From: Lunularia cruciata
Lineage: Eukaryota; Streptophyta; Marchantiopsida; Lunulariales; Lunulariaceae
Assembly (NCBI GenBank): GCA_948567375.1
Contig: OX419761.1
Coordinates: 13,616,243 to 13,680,242 of the forward strand
Length of the DNA stretch: 64,000 nt
Direction: 5' to 3'
In this document: piece by piece, positions 37,126 through 49,945 of the stretch
Position numbering within the stretch: the first letter of the stretch is position 1
How the letters are laid out: the number at the start of each line of letters is the position of its first letter
Translations under genes and position numbers: made by a program
Notes under the pieces: generated by a model
What the model was told of the DNA's origin: nothing
What the model saw: only the letters and a program-made list of their open reading frames with translations
Databases searched by the model: none

Positions 37126-39880
37126 TTTAAATGTTCATTCAGTCAAGTCAATGTAAGGAAGTAAAGTGAAAGAGCAAGAGCTCTTCATTGCTTCTGCTGA
37201 ATTTTGAGTATTGGTAGTGATTCTTTGGTGAGTAGTGGTGAGGAACTTTGGAATAGGAACTCATGTAGTTGAGTGTGTGTGATCACTAGTACTTGTGGCT
37301 AGGCTGTGCGATCATAGGTAACTCTGAATGAACAGAGCAATACCTTGACTAGTCTTAAGTGAGTTGTAGTATTGAATTATCCCAGCATCATAAAGTGAAG
37401 ATATACCACCAATGCGTAGAACCTTCATAGTTGTGCCTTCTAGGAAGGGTAGAAAACATTTTTCAGAGTTGTATTCTCCTTAGTGAAGTGGCGTCTTCGG
37501 TGTGATTGTTCATCTCCTTCAGGAATTAGTTGGAATTTAGCTCTAGTGAAAGTGATTTTTAAATTGTGGTTTAGCCACTATGCATAGCAGTAGTAAATCC
37601 TATTTGGGATTTAAGAGTGATTCATGTCACTAAGTTAAATAAAAAACAATAAAAAACTACATTAGTGCCACTTCTTTTCAAATCTATTCATTTTTTAATC
37701 ATGTCTCCATGTGAACTAGCTAACCCAGGCAATGGTGCATTGGATGTCATCAATACAGGAAGCATGTTTGCTTAGCATACCTACATAATGCTTTTTGTTA
37801 CTGGCTCAATGGCTTTCTGGTCTCGCAACTCCGTTAACAAGTAGGCATTTTAGAGTTTATTAGAATATAAATTTAGTTTATCTTTCATCCAATTTTTTCA
37901 AAATTTGTTTAATGTTAATAAATGGGAAAAAAATAATTAAAAAAACAGATTGGTGTTGGACTTCGTTCTCGTTCTTCACTTGAGTGATCTGAGCTACATT
38001 TCATATGCAATTGTTTTGGGTACTCTGCCAAGTGTCTCTATTGGCTTCAAGGACTGTATTTCTTTTTCCACTGATTTCAAGTAATTCAAATATAGACAGC
38101 GTTTGTCGACGGAGCATTGATTTGGCTTCCCATTTCCGCTCCTTGCACACTTTTCGTCCTATAGCTGTCGACGTTTCCTAGATGTCGGATCTGCTAAACG
38201 GGATTCCTGTTTGTGTGCTGGATCGATTAAAGGAGACATGATGTCCTGCCAGCTGATAAATGATATCCTGCCAGCTGCTTTGCTTCTCACGGAAGGTTTA
38301 GGTACGGTGGTGTCGGAAGCTAAGGTCTCGACCGACTTGCGACCATCACCACTCATGTAAGGCATTAGTTTTGCTGATGCTTGGTTTGTCTAACAAGATC
38401 TCTTGTCACTGCCCAGTCAATCGTTGTAGTCTTGAAATAATTTGGAGAAAGGAGATGCACGTCAAAATATAATCACTCCGGAGTCTACGATACACGCTTT
38501 GATCGTCGTCTCTAACTTTGTAGCACCTTTGGAATACACGAGTAGCTGTGGTGCCTAAAGGCCCTCCAATTACCAGTCATAGTCCTGGAAAGATCGACGA
38601 TACTAGTCCGATGAGGTTCCGAGGTTCAAACAAATTTGACGCGCTTATAGATTTTCCAACATGTATATAAGTTGTAGTATTAGGAGTGTTGATTAGGTCC
38701 ATGCCCTTAACACTCCTCGCCGTATTACCGGTCACAGTAATTCCTTTAAGATTCGAACATCCTAAAGCATTGCATATAGTGAAGGTTCCTTTAGCTGACC
38801 TATAAGGTCAAGGTGATTTGATCATTGACATTTTGTCACGGGCGATGCCTCTCACAACGAGTAAAACTATTTTAAATTAATGGTGTGCAGCTTTACAGTT
38901 GAATCAAGTTCATTACGTAAATTAGTCATTAGCTTGCCTAAATAATGGCGTGATCTTTACTCAAGGGTCGAGTGCATAAAAATGACAAAGATGCACTCGG
39001 AGTGGCCTGCCCTTAGGATTGTTCAATCGCCAAATTTTCTAGTTTCTAGGAAGTCCAGTAGGTCGTCAAGTTGGCAACAGCACTTAAAATTTGTCTATTC
39101 GGTGTCACGCCGGATCCCCACTATCCTCAACTCGCGCAAAGGGTTCTTCTCCTGTTCAGCTCTTGTCCATCTACATCACTCTTTGTACTAGGTTGGTAAA
39201 TGGCATGATCATAAGGTCGATCGGCACCATACTTCTGAACATCTGTTGATTGCTATTCATTTGAAGAATTCATTTGATGTACTCAACTGTCACTACCATA
39301 TTTACAACCATCACTTGTCCACCGAAGATGACCAAGCCATCCACCCCCATGGGATACTAGATTTTGAAGTCAGTATAATGCTCTAGGAGATAAAAAATTA
39401 TATCAGTAATCATCAATCTAAAATTGCGGGCACTAAAAGCAAAATTAGAGTATTCTAGATTTAAAAGATCTCAATTTATTATAACTTACCGAGCAAGAAA
39501 GCCCCTTAACATGGAAAGAGTAATAAATACGGAATTTTTTTCCTTTCGTAGAGCACCTATGAGAAACTTCTACTCCTAAATTCACCATCACTTAAGTCGA
39601 CCTCCTTTTAGTTTCTCATCTTCTACAAAAGACACCCTCTTCTCCGATATGTCCACCCTATATTTCTACCCTGTGTTCTGGGTCATCAAGTTTTGAAGTG
39701 TCATCTTAACGTTATTGATAAGTAAGTAAGTCAGCTATACACCTCGAAAGCATTCAGAATTCAGGCATCCTTGACTCTGTGGAGTTAGTAATTGTGCACA
39801 TTAACTCCTCACCAAATCAATCCCGTGTAACTCATCCAAGATTCATTAACTGCGTTTGATCTAGAGTCCTCCTGAATCAT
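37126..39880. other. Retroelement debris, then unassigned sequence
   Basis: At about 37150 (AAGTGAAAGAGCAAGAGCTCTT) begins a stretch that also opens at 58335, with weaker similarity for some 400 bp. It is probably the R-U5 side of another LTR family. The minus frame 38365-38159 (69 codons, basic, ending SRKRRQL) contains an internal duplication of a CAGCTGGCAGGA-TATCAT string and no known domain. An imperfect inverted repeat, AGGAGTGTT...AACACTCCT, lies at 38682-38717. No gene recognised up to the MT1 promoter. Confidence 0.4.
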
Positions 39881-39984
39881 GAGTACGTTCGGTGAGTTTG
39901 TATCGAATCACTACTGTATCTTGTCTCAATCATCTACGCTGCGTGACTTCGTAAACGTAAGTGAAGATTTCCATAAGCAAGTCT

Positions 39985-40357
39985 TGGACCCAGGTGTTAC
40001 TATAGCTAATTATCACACCAAAGATAAGGTTGACGCTACAGTTGTGGACAACTGTAGCACTGTAGCCAAATTTGCAAGTCCTGTTCGCATCAGCTGGAGA
40101 GACCTTGAATCTCTCTGTGAGTGTGGTCCCAGCACCTGTTGAGCCGCTTTCCATGAAGGATGACTGGAACGTTCCCAGCACCTGATGTCAGCGCACGCGG
40201 GCATCTGCGTTCTCTGGTCACTATAAATGGACGGCTTCGAGGCCTTGAGAGAACACAAAGCGTTTTGCTATCTCAAGAACGTCTTCAAGCCTTTCATCGA
40301 TCATTCTCTTGGACTAATTTCTGAGAAGTTCTCAAAGCCCTTTACCAATCACTCAAC
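39985..40357 (+). promoter_or_regulatory. MT1 promoter and 5' UTR
   Basis: This segment is conserved upstream of the second metallothionein gene (63111-63490, opposite strand), which marks it as the shared promoter. TATAAAT lies at 40222-40228, 130 bp before the ATG, preceded by a G/C-rich GCGCACGCGGGCATCTGCG segment that includes a metal-response-like GCGCACG core. The 5' leader (about 40253-40357) ends ACCAATCACTCAACATG, identical to that of MT2. Distal conserved block: TAGCTAAT..CACACCAAAGATAAGGTTGA at about 40003-40035. Confidence 0.7.
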
Positions 40358-41193
40358 ATGTCTGGCTGCGGAAACTCTGGATGCCCATGCGGTGCGTCCT
40401 GCCAGTGCAGCAGCGGTTGCAGGTTAGTACTTTGATCTCTATTTGATCTTCAAGCATAGTGAAACCGACCCTGAGGATTGTGCATCAAAGGCCGTCTTGC
40501 CGAATTGTAGTGAACGCGCTGTGCTCGTTGTTTGCTTTCAATTGTTTTCGTGAAGTAATAATATGGCATGATTCAATTATCTGGCTCGGAACTAGCAGTC
40601 GCTATCAGATATTGTTTAGGACTGCACGAGTCGTGGGAAGCTATCCGGCTTCGCACCTGCTTGAGACAGCTTAAGGAAGTCTTGCTTATCAATTGCCATG
40701 TTCGGGCCGCCAAGAACAAGGTGAATCGGCACTTGGGAGGAAGTCACGTTCGCCTCTGCCTTTTCATTCGTTTAGGTAGATAGCGACTTGTTTGTCTGCC
40801 GCTCCAAGCGGAGCGGTAGACGCTTGGAGAAAACCTTCTCGCTTTTCAACTGCGGTGTGGGTGGCATCAAAAGTGGGCTAGTGTGTCATTATGATATGTA
40901 CACGTATCAGAGCAGAGCAACTGCGTACTTTAGCTACTGTCAAACTTGGAGCGACGAGAAACTTCCTCCCTCGCAAGTCCCCAGCGAGAGCATTAGAGAA
41001 ATTGGGCTTAAACGAGCTTGCATAAGGTATTGCTGTCGATCATCAATCAACACACTCATAACTTTCTCGTGTTTACAGCTGCGGATCCAAGAAGTTCATG
41101 GACGTTGACTTCAACTTGGGAATGGAGGGAGACTGCAACGACTGCAAGTGCGGACCCAACTGCGCATGCAGCAGTTGCTCATGCCACAACTAG
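40358..41193 (+). CDS. Plant metallothionein, two Cys clusters (MT1)
   Basis: Two exons, 40358-40422 and 41079-41193, intron GT-AG in phase 2, 59 aa. Fourteen cysteines: N-terminal cluster at residues 4, 9, 11, 15, 17, 21, 23 and C-terminal cluster at 41, 44, 46, 50, 52, 55, 57, in CxC and CxxC patterns. They are separated by a 17-residue Cys-free spacer (GSKKFMDVDFNLGMEGD). No aromatic residue other than Phe occurs. Family knowledge: small cytosolic thiolate proteins that bind Cu(I), Zn(II) and Cd(II) and buffer metals; the layout of two Cys-rich ends with a short spacer is plant-like. The gene looks intact, with a TATA box. Its duplicate is at 62400-63110. Metal preference cannot be told from sequence. 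Confidence 0.92.
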
Positions 41194-43312
41194 ACACACC
41201 ATCAACTGTAGTTTGGGCTCAAGTGACGGTCTACCGAAGTAGCCCGTCCGCTTTGAACTACGTTTTTGGACGAAAACGACCATAAACTTGTCACAATGCT
41301 GCACAAGATGGACAAACTGTCGAGTGATGATTATGGGGGTTTTATCGACTGTAAATAGATGCCAGCTCTGCTTTAGCTCGTTCCAGGAGATTTACATATG
41401 TAGGTAGAAAGTTAAGGTGGACCAGAACCTGGTATCTATTGTTTGCAGAATAATTTGGACGGTATACCTGTAAGCAACTTTCTTCATATGTCATAAAGTG
41501 CCTCCTTCACTTAACAAATTCTGTGAGATAATTTACTGAAATGTGTATTTTCTTGACAATCTGTTTAACATATTCCTGCAATAGTTGGAGGAAGTCCCAA
41601 GGACCGTAGACAGATGGATAATAACAGACGTTTGAAGTATACCTTGATTTGATTTCTTCAATGGCATCCAATTTAAATTTATGGGCCAGGCATTGTCAGT
41701 GCAGAGGAAAGAGGTCGGACGAGCAAACGAGACAAGTTTCTGTATCAATTCTACCCAGCAGGAGCGCGGATATTTGCTTAGAAAATAGTCATGCTGAGCG
41801 CTTGCGTAATTAAATCAGAAATGTATTTCTTGTTTCTCGGTTTCGTTGAGAGTAGTGAAACTACGCTACTCAGACGGCAAGAACGGTTACAGATTAGTAT
41901 TATGCCCTTTCATACGCGAGAAAATGTAGTGGGACAACGTGGAGGGTCCACTCGAGTTAAGTCCGCTCATAGCTCAGAGCAGGAGATAGAAAACTCTACA
42001 TCTGGTTCTTGTTTATTCCAATTTCCAACTTTCTTAACAGCTTCGCTTCTTTCGTTCCTTCAAGCAGGAGAGTGGAGTTCAGCCTGCGCTGGATTTCTCG
42101 TATTAAGTTGTAAATAAACAAATGTCCAATTTGAGCTTTTCGATCTGCAGAGATTCTAGTCTTTCACTTAAAATTCCGGGGAGGTTAGCAATTTCTCCCA
42201 GTTTGATTCACCACACTAACTGTCCACCCAGCACATTCTCCACACCTCCATCAACGTCTGCCGACCTTACGCGATTTGGGCTCCGTAAACTATGCCACGC
42301 CCATATGGAAGCATCTGGCTTTCCACCAACGGTCGAAGAAATCACACGTGGTTTGCAGTTGTCATCCCACGGCAAGTCAACGGTAGTAGTGTGCACATCT
42401 TCAAAAGTAGTATCCGATTTTGAACGGTACTTCTTTTCCACTTACCTCAGACTCGTGAAAGCAAGAGGAAAATGATTCCGTGTTTGCACCTTGAAAGCAA
42501 TATGGAGCAGAAGAATGCCTGTACGGAAGGAATTCAAACACCGAAACTATGTTGTGATTGTCTCTCTCTTTTAGTTTGCGATTCCAGGATGTTTAGAACC
42601 AGGTGCAAAAGCCTGGTAGTCAATGTCAATTGAATGGTCTTAATATTATCTAGACTCTCACAGACTTAGAGTATTAGACGTCTATAATGTATGAATCAAT
42701 CTCTCGTGGAAACCTCTGTCGACCACAATAAGTCTTCTGATCATTGCAGCAGAATGCTTCCCGAGTCTAGAAGAGTCGATCATTCTGCATAACACTGGTA
42801 TTTACCAGTGATATCGGTATCCAAAATTCGCATTACAACAAATGTGTGTTCAGTAAGGAGTGATTTACTTCGCAATTAGTAAATTATTATCATCCATGAG
42901 TTTGCTGAAGGTTGAATCGGCATGATTTTAATTTTTGTTCACTCTGCTCCGGTTGGCTGAAATAACATTCGATATATATATATAGATATTTGCAACCCTC
43001 CGGACCTCTCTCTCTTTCCAACGCCTTCAATGCAATCTCACTCCCAACATTGTTTTGTGCCCTTCACTCAATTGGAAATCAGATCTCCACCTTGATTCCT
43101 ATGTTGGTACAGCCACCATACTACTATTGGAAAGTTCATTGTTATGTGCTCTTGGCTCAACCGGAGATCAGATCCACTCCTTGATATCAATTCATACCGT
43201 TGACATAGGATGAGGGCACATGGCAAGGGGATCCCTAGGGAGTGACTCTCTTTGCCAAAGCACATTACGAACCTAAATGATAGGTGGAACCTTTTTCTCA
43301 TCTCATTTTCTC
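41194..43312. other. MT1 3' flank, no further gene recognised
   Basis: Frames at 41791-42117 and 42122-42475 (plus) are uninterrupted but lack known domains, and the second is mirrored by an open minus frame (42441-42208). A hairpin CACTGGTA-TT-TACCAGTG lies at 42793-42810. From about 42990 the sequence turns into the retroelement-like material that flanks the family A minus copy. Confidence 0.35.
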
Positions 43313-46300
43313 AGTAAAAATCCAAGAACGAAGAGAGAAATAGAAAAATAGAAATTCACATTGGGACACTTGAATGAGTGAAAACTTTGAATGTCTAGTA
43401 TGAGCTTCGGCTTTGGTAGTTATAGGGAGCATACAGCTCTTGAGCCGTTTTCTTGAGCTACTTTTTTAGAGTGCAAGCCAAATTAACCAGAAAACTTCTT
43501 AAGAAACTTCCTTCCAGAGATCTTCTATTTGGCATGCAAGCTAAGCTAGTTGGAAGCTTTTAAAAGTGTGCTTCTAAAAGCTACCTACTTGGGGAGCGAA
43601 TTAAGTTAGTCGTGAAGCTTCCTAGATACTTCTAGAATATTCTTCTTGAGCAACAAGGAGATGAGATTTGGCTTGTCGGAGAGATTGGGATATGATAGTC
43701 AAGAAGGTGGAAGTATGAGGGACTTGAGATGGATGAGCAAGATAGAAATCTAGAACAAGCGGATCTTGGCCAAAATTGAGAAAAAAAAGAGAAAATCTGG
43801 TGCTTGCATGTTTGAAATTATTGTATGAAAATTATGCAATTGCAAGACATTCATTCCAATTGGTATGGTGGACATTGACAAAGGCACACAATATATCCTC
43901 CAAAGTACGATTTGCATGTTCAGTTTGTCCATCAGTTTAAGGATGATAGGCTGTGGATAAAGCAAGCATGGTGCCGAGTATTTGGAAGAGTGCTTGCCAA
44001 AACTTTCTAGTGAAACGAGGATCACGGTCGGAGATGAGTACACACGACATCCCATGATGCTTGAATACTTTATCAAAGTAGATTTATGCTAAGGTTGGAG
44101 CATACATAATATCAATAGTTGATGCCAAATGGATTTGCTTACTAAGCTTATCCACAAACATCACAATTGTTGTGTGACCTTGCTTTGTCTTGGGCAAGGA
44201 GGTAATGAGATCTAAGCTCACATGTTCCTAACGAGTAGATGGAATAGGGAGTGGTTGAAGGAGTTCACTCAATTTCTAGTTACTGGCCTTGTTGCGTTGG
44301 AAACTCTCACATGATCAAAAAAACTCCCAAACATCTCGTGCCATGTTGGGCCACCACCATTGGTGTTGGAGGGTACCCAAGGTCTTGTCTACACCCATGT
44401 GACCAACAATTGGTAAATCATGGGCTTCTTGAAGGTGGACAAGTTGGAGATCACCTTTGCCTGGAACATAGAGCAAGTCCTCATGGAATAGAAGGCCTTC
44501 CTTGAAGGAGAAGGTGTTTTACTCCTTGTCGTATGTCGTCAGATGACCATGTACCATGTGGAAGAAGGGATCTTGTTGTAGAGCTGACCAAAACTTGTTT
44601 TGGACCTTGTAGTCAATTGACACCACCGTGATGAGAGGAAGAGACTTTGAATCAGGTCATTGTAATAAAGCATCAAGGATGATATGGAACCGACCTAGTT
44701 TGTACTCAAGTTTGATATCAAAAAATTGGAGTTGCTCCTCCCATCGATGATGTCAACTCCTCATGTGTTCCAAGTGTAAGGTTTGCAATAATGGTTTGTG
44801 ATCAATTTGCATGATCACTTGTTTCCGCAAGAGATAATGCCTCCATACCTTGGTGGCATATGCCATTGCAAGTTGTTTGTGATCTTGAGTAGAGCAATTT
44901 TTTTCAATTGTATTTATTCGGGGAGACACAAAGGCAATGGGATGTACTCCATCAGGGAATTCTTGTTGCAACAAGACTCCAATTGCAAAATTAGAAGTAT
45001 CAAAATCAACCACAAAAGGTAGTTGAGGATCATATGGTTGAAAATGGGTCTTGAAGACACCATACATTTTAGCTTCTGGAATGCTTCTTTGTGCTTGGTG
45101 GTCCATTGGAAGCTCAAGTTCTTCCCCAAGAGACCAGTTAATGGTGCAACCACATGAGCATAATAATGGATGAACCGTCGGTAAAAACTGGCCAATCCAT
45201 TAAATGCCCATACTTTTGTAGCATCTTTTAGAGTAGGCCAATCAGTAATGGCCTTGATTTTCTCCTCTTCCATCTTGATTCCCTCTGATGAGATCTAGTG
45301 TCCCAAGAAGGTAACTTCCTTCTGCCAAAAGGCCCACTTTGACTTCTTGTAATAAAATTTCCATTGTCGTAGTCATCTTAGGACTTCTTGCACATGATTC
45401 ATGTGTTCTACCTCTATCTTGCTATAGATTAAGACATCATCCAAGAACACCACCATTTACCGATCCAATAGTCCATCCAACATCTGATGCATCTAATCCA
45501 TGAAGACTACTAGAGCATTAGTGAGCTCAAAAGGTAAAACTCTCCAATTGAAATGTCCATACCTTGTGCAAAAGGTAGTCTTTTGCACATCTTCCCTATC
45601 AATGGTGATTTTCCAATTGCCGCCGCAAAGATCTAACTTGGAAAAGTATTGTGCTCCACTCAATTGATCAAGCAAGTCATCGATCCTAGGCAAGTGATAT
45701 ACATTCTTCATTGTTTGCTTATTGAGCCCACGGTAATCAATACAAAAATAAAGTCCTCCATCCCTTCCTCGGAATGAATGGTACCGGAGCTCTCCAAGGA
45801 GAGGTACTATGTTGTATGAAGTCCTTCTCCAACAACTCTCTAAGCATTTTTTGCAACTCCTCTAACTTCTTTGATGAGAGCCGATAGATTGGTCTACTCA
45901 CTGGAGTACTTCCTGGCAATAACTCAATCCTAAAGCTTACCACGATCAAAGGGTAATCCCTTTGGCAGATCATTTGGAAACACGTCCACAAATTCTTGAA
46001 CTATTTGATCAACCTTTGCTTGATGATACTCCTAGCTCTCCTCAGATTGTCCTTGTGCAATAAGCTTGATCCACACCACAAAAACAGATTTATCTTTCTC
46101 CAAAGCTTGCTCTATGGCTGCTTCACTAACAAACTTCCTATCTTGGGACTCATCTCTTTTCAAGGTTTGCTCTATGGCTACCTTATTGACAAACTTCCCA
46201 TCTTGGGATTGGCAATTCTTAGGTGTCTTACTCAGAGGTGCCAGACAACCTAATTAGAAATTTCTACCTTGGTGTTGGACTTGAATTTGTTGTCAATTCT

Positions 46301-47470
46301 AGTCAAATTGAACCTTATGACATTCAAACCAAGGTAGTCCTAGAATGACATCATAGTGTAGAGGTGCAACTACAAATCTCATACACTCCAAATACTCCTT
46401 TCCAATCTTGAAGGTAATAGGATGCGAGGTACCAAATGCAAAACCCTTTCTACCATCCGCCATCATCAATCTACTTCCAATTACTGGCTTGATAGGAATA
46501 CCCAATTCCTTTGCTACTTGCATAGACATGCGATTCTTTGAACTCCCAAATCAACCAAAATCTTACAACTCCAATTAGATATTGTACTTTGCAAGTGAAG
46601 CAAACTTGCATAGGTTAAGCCTTCAATCCCATTGGAACTAATCAAGCTCCCAATAAGTGGCTCAAAATCTCCTATTGAGATTCCTTATTTCCCTGATCAT
46701 ACAAACTCCATTTGGGCCACTTGTCAAGGTCGCCCATTCCTAAGTGGACATTCAACAATGTGATGTCCAACTTGCTGACAATAAAAAAAATCACTATTTT
46801 ATCACAATCTTTCTCTATTTGATATACCAAGTGGTCTCCATTAGATATGATCAATCTCCATTGGTGCTAGTTCCTCCATCCTTGCGTATTGTACTAGTAG
46901 GCTTTGTGTAAGTCGAGGTCGAGACCAAGTTGTCACAACCAAGGAATCAAAGGGCTCAACCAATTGCATGGCTTCTTCCACATTTTGTGGCTCCCGCATG
47001 GTCACCTCCAATTTGGTTTGTGACTTCAATCCCCTCACAAATTGATCTAGATCTTCACCTTCTTGTATATCTGGAATCTACATGATGATGTTTTGAAATT
47101 GCTTGATGTAACTCCTTACAGAGCCAATCTCCTTCAACTCCGCCAATTTATCTCATGCGGCTAGGGTGGCATTTATAGTTTGAAATTGACCAAGTATTGC
47201 CTCCTTGAATTCTACCCATATCAAGATTGGTGCAACAATATGTTGTTCAGCTTGCTCCACTTGGAATCACCACCAAAGTTTTGCCACACCATCCAATTAG
47301 CTAGAAGCCAAGAGAATCTATTTTTGTTCATCTTGAAGATTGGTAGCTTCAAAGTAATGTTGACAATCAAACACAAAATTCTGCACTATGCTCAAAATAT
47401 TTTGGCCTTTAAACACCTTGGGTTTTGGAAATTGGATTCGATCTTTTCCATCTTGAACTAGTGCTCTCTC
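43313..47470 (-). mobile_element. Ty3/gypsy family A, partial minus-strand copy (gag-pol and 3' LTR)
   Basis: Fossil element, minus orientation: gag (about 47455-46840), zinc-knuckle region (about 46800-46700), protease (about 46560-46299), reverse transcriptase (about 45990-45300, including PRIDDLLDQLSG and FSKLDLCGG), RNase H (about 45106-44753), integrase region (about 44600-43760) and a degenerate 3' LTR (about 43690-43313). No 5' LTR is found: repeat C starts at 47476. Compared with the plus copy at 34098 it covers more of pol and reads open over longer stretches, but it is broken by several interruptions and its LTR is diverged, so it is old. Confidence 0.88.
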
Positions 47471-47475
47471 TATAG

Positions 47476-47765
47476 GCTTCACCCTTGATTGATGACTTCT
47501 GATTTACTTCTAAGGAGTTTACCATAGCCTTGCGCTTGAGGTTAGATCTCCCACATCCAATGCTCATAGGGCTTCCGAACCATTGTGCATGTGGTTCCCT
47601 ATATGATTTACAAGGGATACATTTCTTACAATGCACAATTGGTGGGGAGCCCACCAGAGTCCATGATACTTTTTGTGATATAGTTGAACTCAGATCTTAT
47701 GAGCTATAGGGGCCTAAGTTCAGATTGAGCAATGGTTGGATCTACCAAGACCACCTATTTGTTGG
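47476..47765 (+). repeat. Repeat C, copy 2
   Basis: Direct-oriented counterpart of 33810-34097. Similarity runs from GCTTCACCCTTGATTGA to GACCACCTATTTGTTGGG. Here the sequence continues into decayed coding-like DNA instead of meeting an LTR. Confidence 0.7.
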
Positions 47766-49107
47766 GTGCAAGTAGATTTTGTTACTTTCACATATGGTCT
47801 TTGCACTTTGCATGACATGGTGGTGGAGATTCCTCTATGAGTTGAGTCATTTGCACAAGTAGGAGTAGCAGCAACCATAGCTTCTAGGGGCAAGGAAGAC
47901 CACTATGCACCGCAACTATCCTCCGATTCCTTTGTCTCTTTGGCAATTGAGATTTTTGGGTGTAACCACTTTGATGCAAGGATGCAGCTTGGGGTTCAGT
48001 GTAGTAGAGAGGTGCATTGCTTGTCTTTCTAGCCATGCACACATCATATCACTGACATCATGTATCAGTCACATTGCAACGCACTCAAGTGTTGGGTCTT
48101 CACTGTTGGGAAGCGGCGGTGGGTACACCTAGTACGACTATGGTCCTCCTCCCACTTATTGAATATACCACTAGAGGACCTCTACCATACCATCCCCAAG
48201 AGTAGCCTACACTCCCTTACTTTCATTGGTATTATTGTACTTCTTTTTCCTTTGTGGGTTTGTGTTTGGTTCTTGTTTTTCTTTCTTGACCTCTTGGGCA
48301 GATCGGCACTTGTGCTACTTTTTCCTTTTCCACTTATGGGTGCTTTGTATTCCTTTCTCCTTTCCTTTGGTGTACTATTTCTATATTATTATATCTTTCT
48401 AGGACAAGATTTTGTCAAACGAGGTCAAGATAATTGTGCTTGTCCTCTAGGTGGAGGATGTGGGAAGCAAATCCATGTCTAATACAATTGCAAGCAAATC
48501 TCAGTTGAATACAATCATTTTTTATTGCTCTCGCAAACTACTCCTTGGATTCAAGCATTGCATCAAAAGGCGTATCGGAAAGATGCCAACAATAAGTTGA
48601 GCAAAATATTCCATTTGTGAGATGAATTAGGATGAATCAAGTTTAGGTCCATCAAGATGAGTTTTGTTTGCAAGATGAATTAAGTTAAATTAACTTCAAA
48701 ACTACCTCGTCACAAGGGGTGCAAATATCAGAAAAAGAGTGTATACATATATAAAAATATAATTTTACTCTAGTCAATACATAAAGTGTATTTTAGATTT
48801 TTGAAAATTATATATGTGTTGACGGTGTAGATATATAATCAAAAGAAAGTATAACTGTTATTACTAACATCAACAAAGTACATCTCCATCCCATGTCATG
48901 AGTCCATCTCATGTCTTGAGCAAAAATCTTACATTTTAGCTGAATATAAAATAATCTGAACGGTTGTGACTAGAGATGTCCACCACAAATACTTTGTATC
49001 AAAGAAGAAATCCAAAAGACATCATAATCCATCATGCAAGAACATGAGAATCAACATAAAAGATTCTATGAATTTAGTACTTCTAGTAACTTAACTGAAA
49101 AATATAT
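47766..49107. other. Retroelement-like debris
   Basis: A plus frame through about 47850-48030 reads ASRGKEDHYAPQLSSD then LAIEIFGC, protein-like but not assigned to a family by me. Repeat C leads straight into it, so the two may be parts of one old element. From about 48500 to 49107 the sequence is A/T-rich with nothing recognisable. Confidence 0.3.
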
Positions 49108-49945
49108 CTGACTATATGACCATATAAATCCAATTGCTTTGTATGAAAACTGGGTAACTCAATAAAATTTTCAGCATGCAAGAAAGCATAAGAATCTCAA
49201 GTAACAAAATCTCCTCGTTACGCAATTGTTTATCTATATTTAGAAATTTCTCCGCGTATGTACAAGGCCCAAAAACTTCCTGGGACCACACTCATAGAAA
49301 GATTCAAAGTCTCTGACTTTGAATACGAACTGATATGCACAGAATTTGCGAATTTTGACTACAATTCTACAAATTGTCCACAACTGTGGGTTCAACCTTA
49401 TCTTTTGGTGTGATATTAGCTATAGTAACGGCTGGGAAGTACTGAGTTACGTCTACGCAGGCACAGAGCTTAGATGATTGGGACAAGAAGGAAAGCGATG
49501 ATTGGGACAAGATACATTTGATGAAACTCACCGAGTATACTCATCATTCTGGAAGACTCTAAGATCAAACACAGTCTATGAATCTTGGAGATTGCTTTGG
49601 TGGGGATTTAATGTGCACAAATTACTAACTCCACAGAGTGCAGGATTTTCTGAATTCGTTCTGTATGAAGTGTATAGCTGAACCTACTTATGTGTTCCAT
49701 AACTTTGGGATGGCATTCCGAAACTTGATGAACCAGAACACAGGGAAGAAATTTCAGAAAAGAGCGCATCGTTTGGCGAAGATGAAGAAACTGAAAAGAG
49801 GACGTCGACTGACTTAATGGGGAATTTTTCTGTTCTGTGAGATAGGAGTTTCTCATAGCTATTCTATGGAAGGAAAAGGTTTCCACGTTTGTTATTCTTT
49901 CCATGTCAAGGGGCTTCTTGCTCGGTAGGTCAAAATAAGTTGAGA
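49108..49945. repeat. Segmental duplication copy A (lacks MT gene)
   Basis: Matches 61808-61970 and then 63320-64000 in the same orientation. The two matching parts lie about 1.35 kb apart in copy B but are adjacent here (junction about 49255-49275). The first part is the TATGACCATATAAATCC to AGAAATTTCTCC segment. The second is distal metallothionein promoter (about 49272-49480) followed by unassigned coding-like sequence (about 49480-49900). The MT2 gene and the (TA)n tract of copy B are absent. Copies are highly similar but not identical, with substitutions and small indels. Confidence 0.88.

Noticed and set aside
40795-40835. Functional RNA hairpin in the MT1 intron (CTCCAAGCG/CGCTTGGAG)
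   Set aside because: Two competing short stems overlap; not strong enough to call a structure.
42122-42475. 117-codon open frame downstream of MT1
   Set aside because: Mirrored by an open minus frame; no recognisable domain or splice partner.
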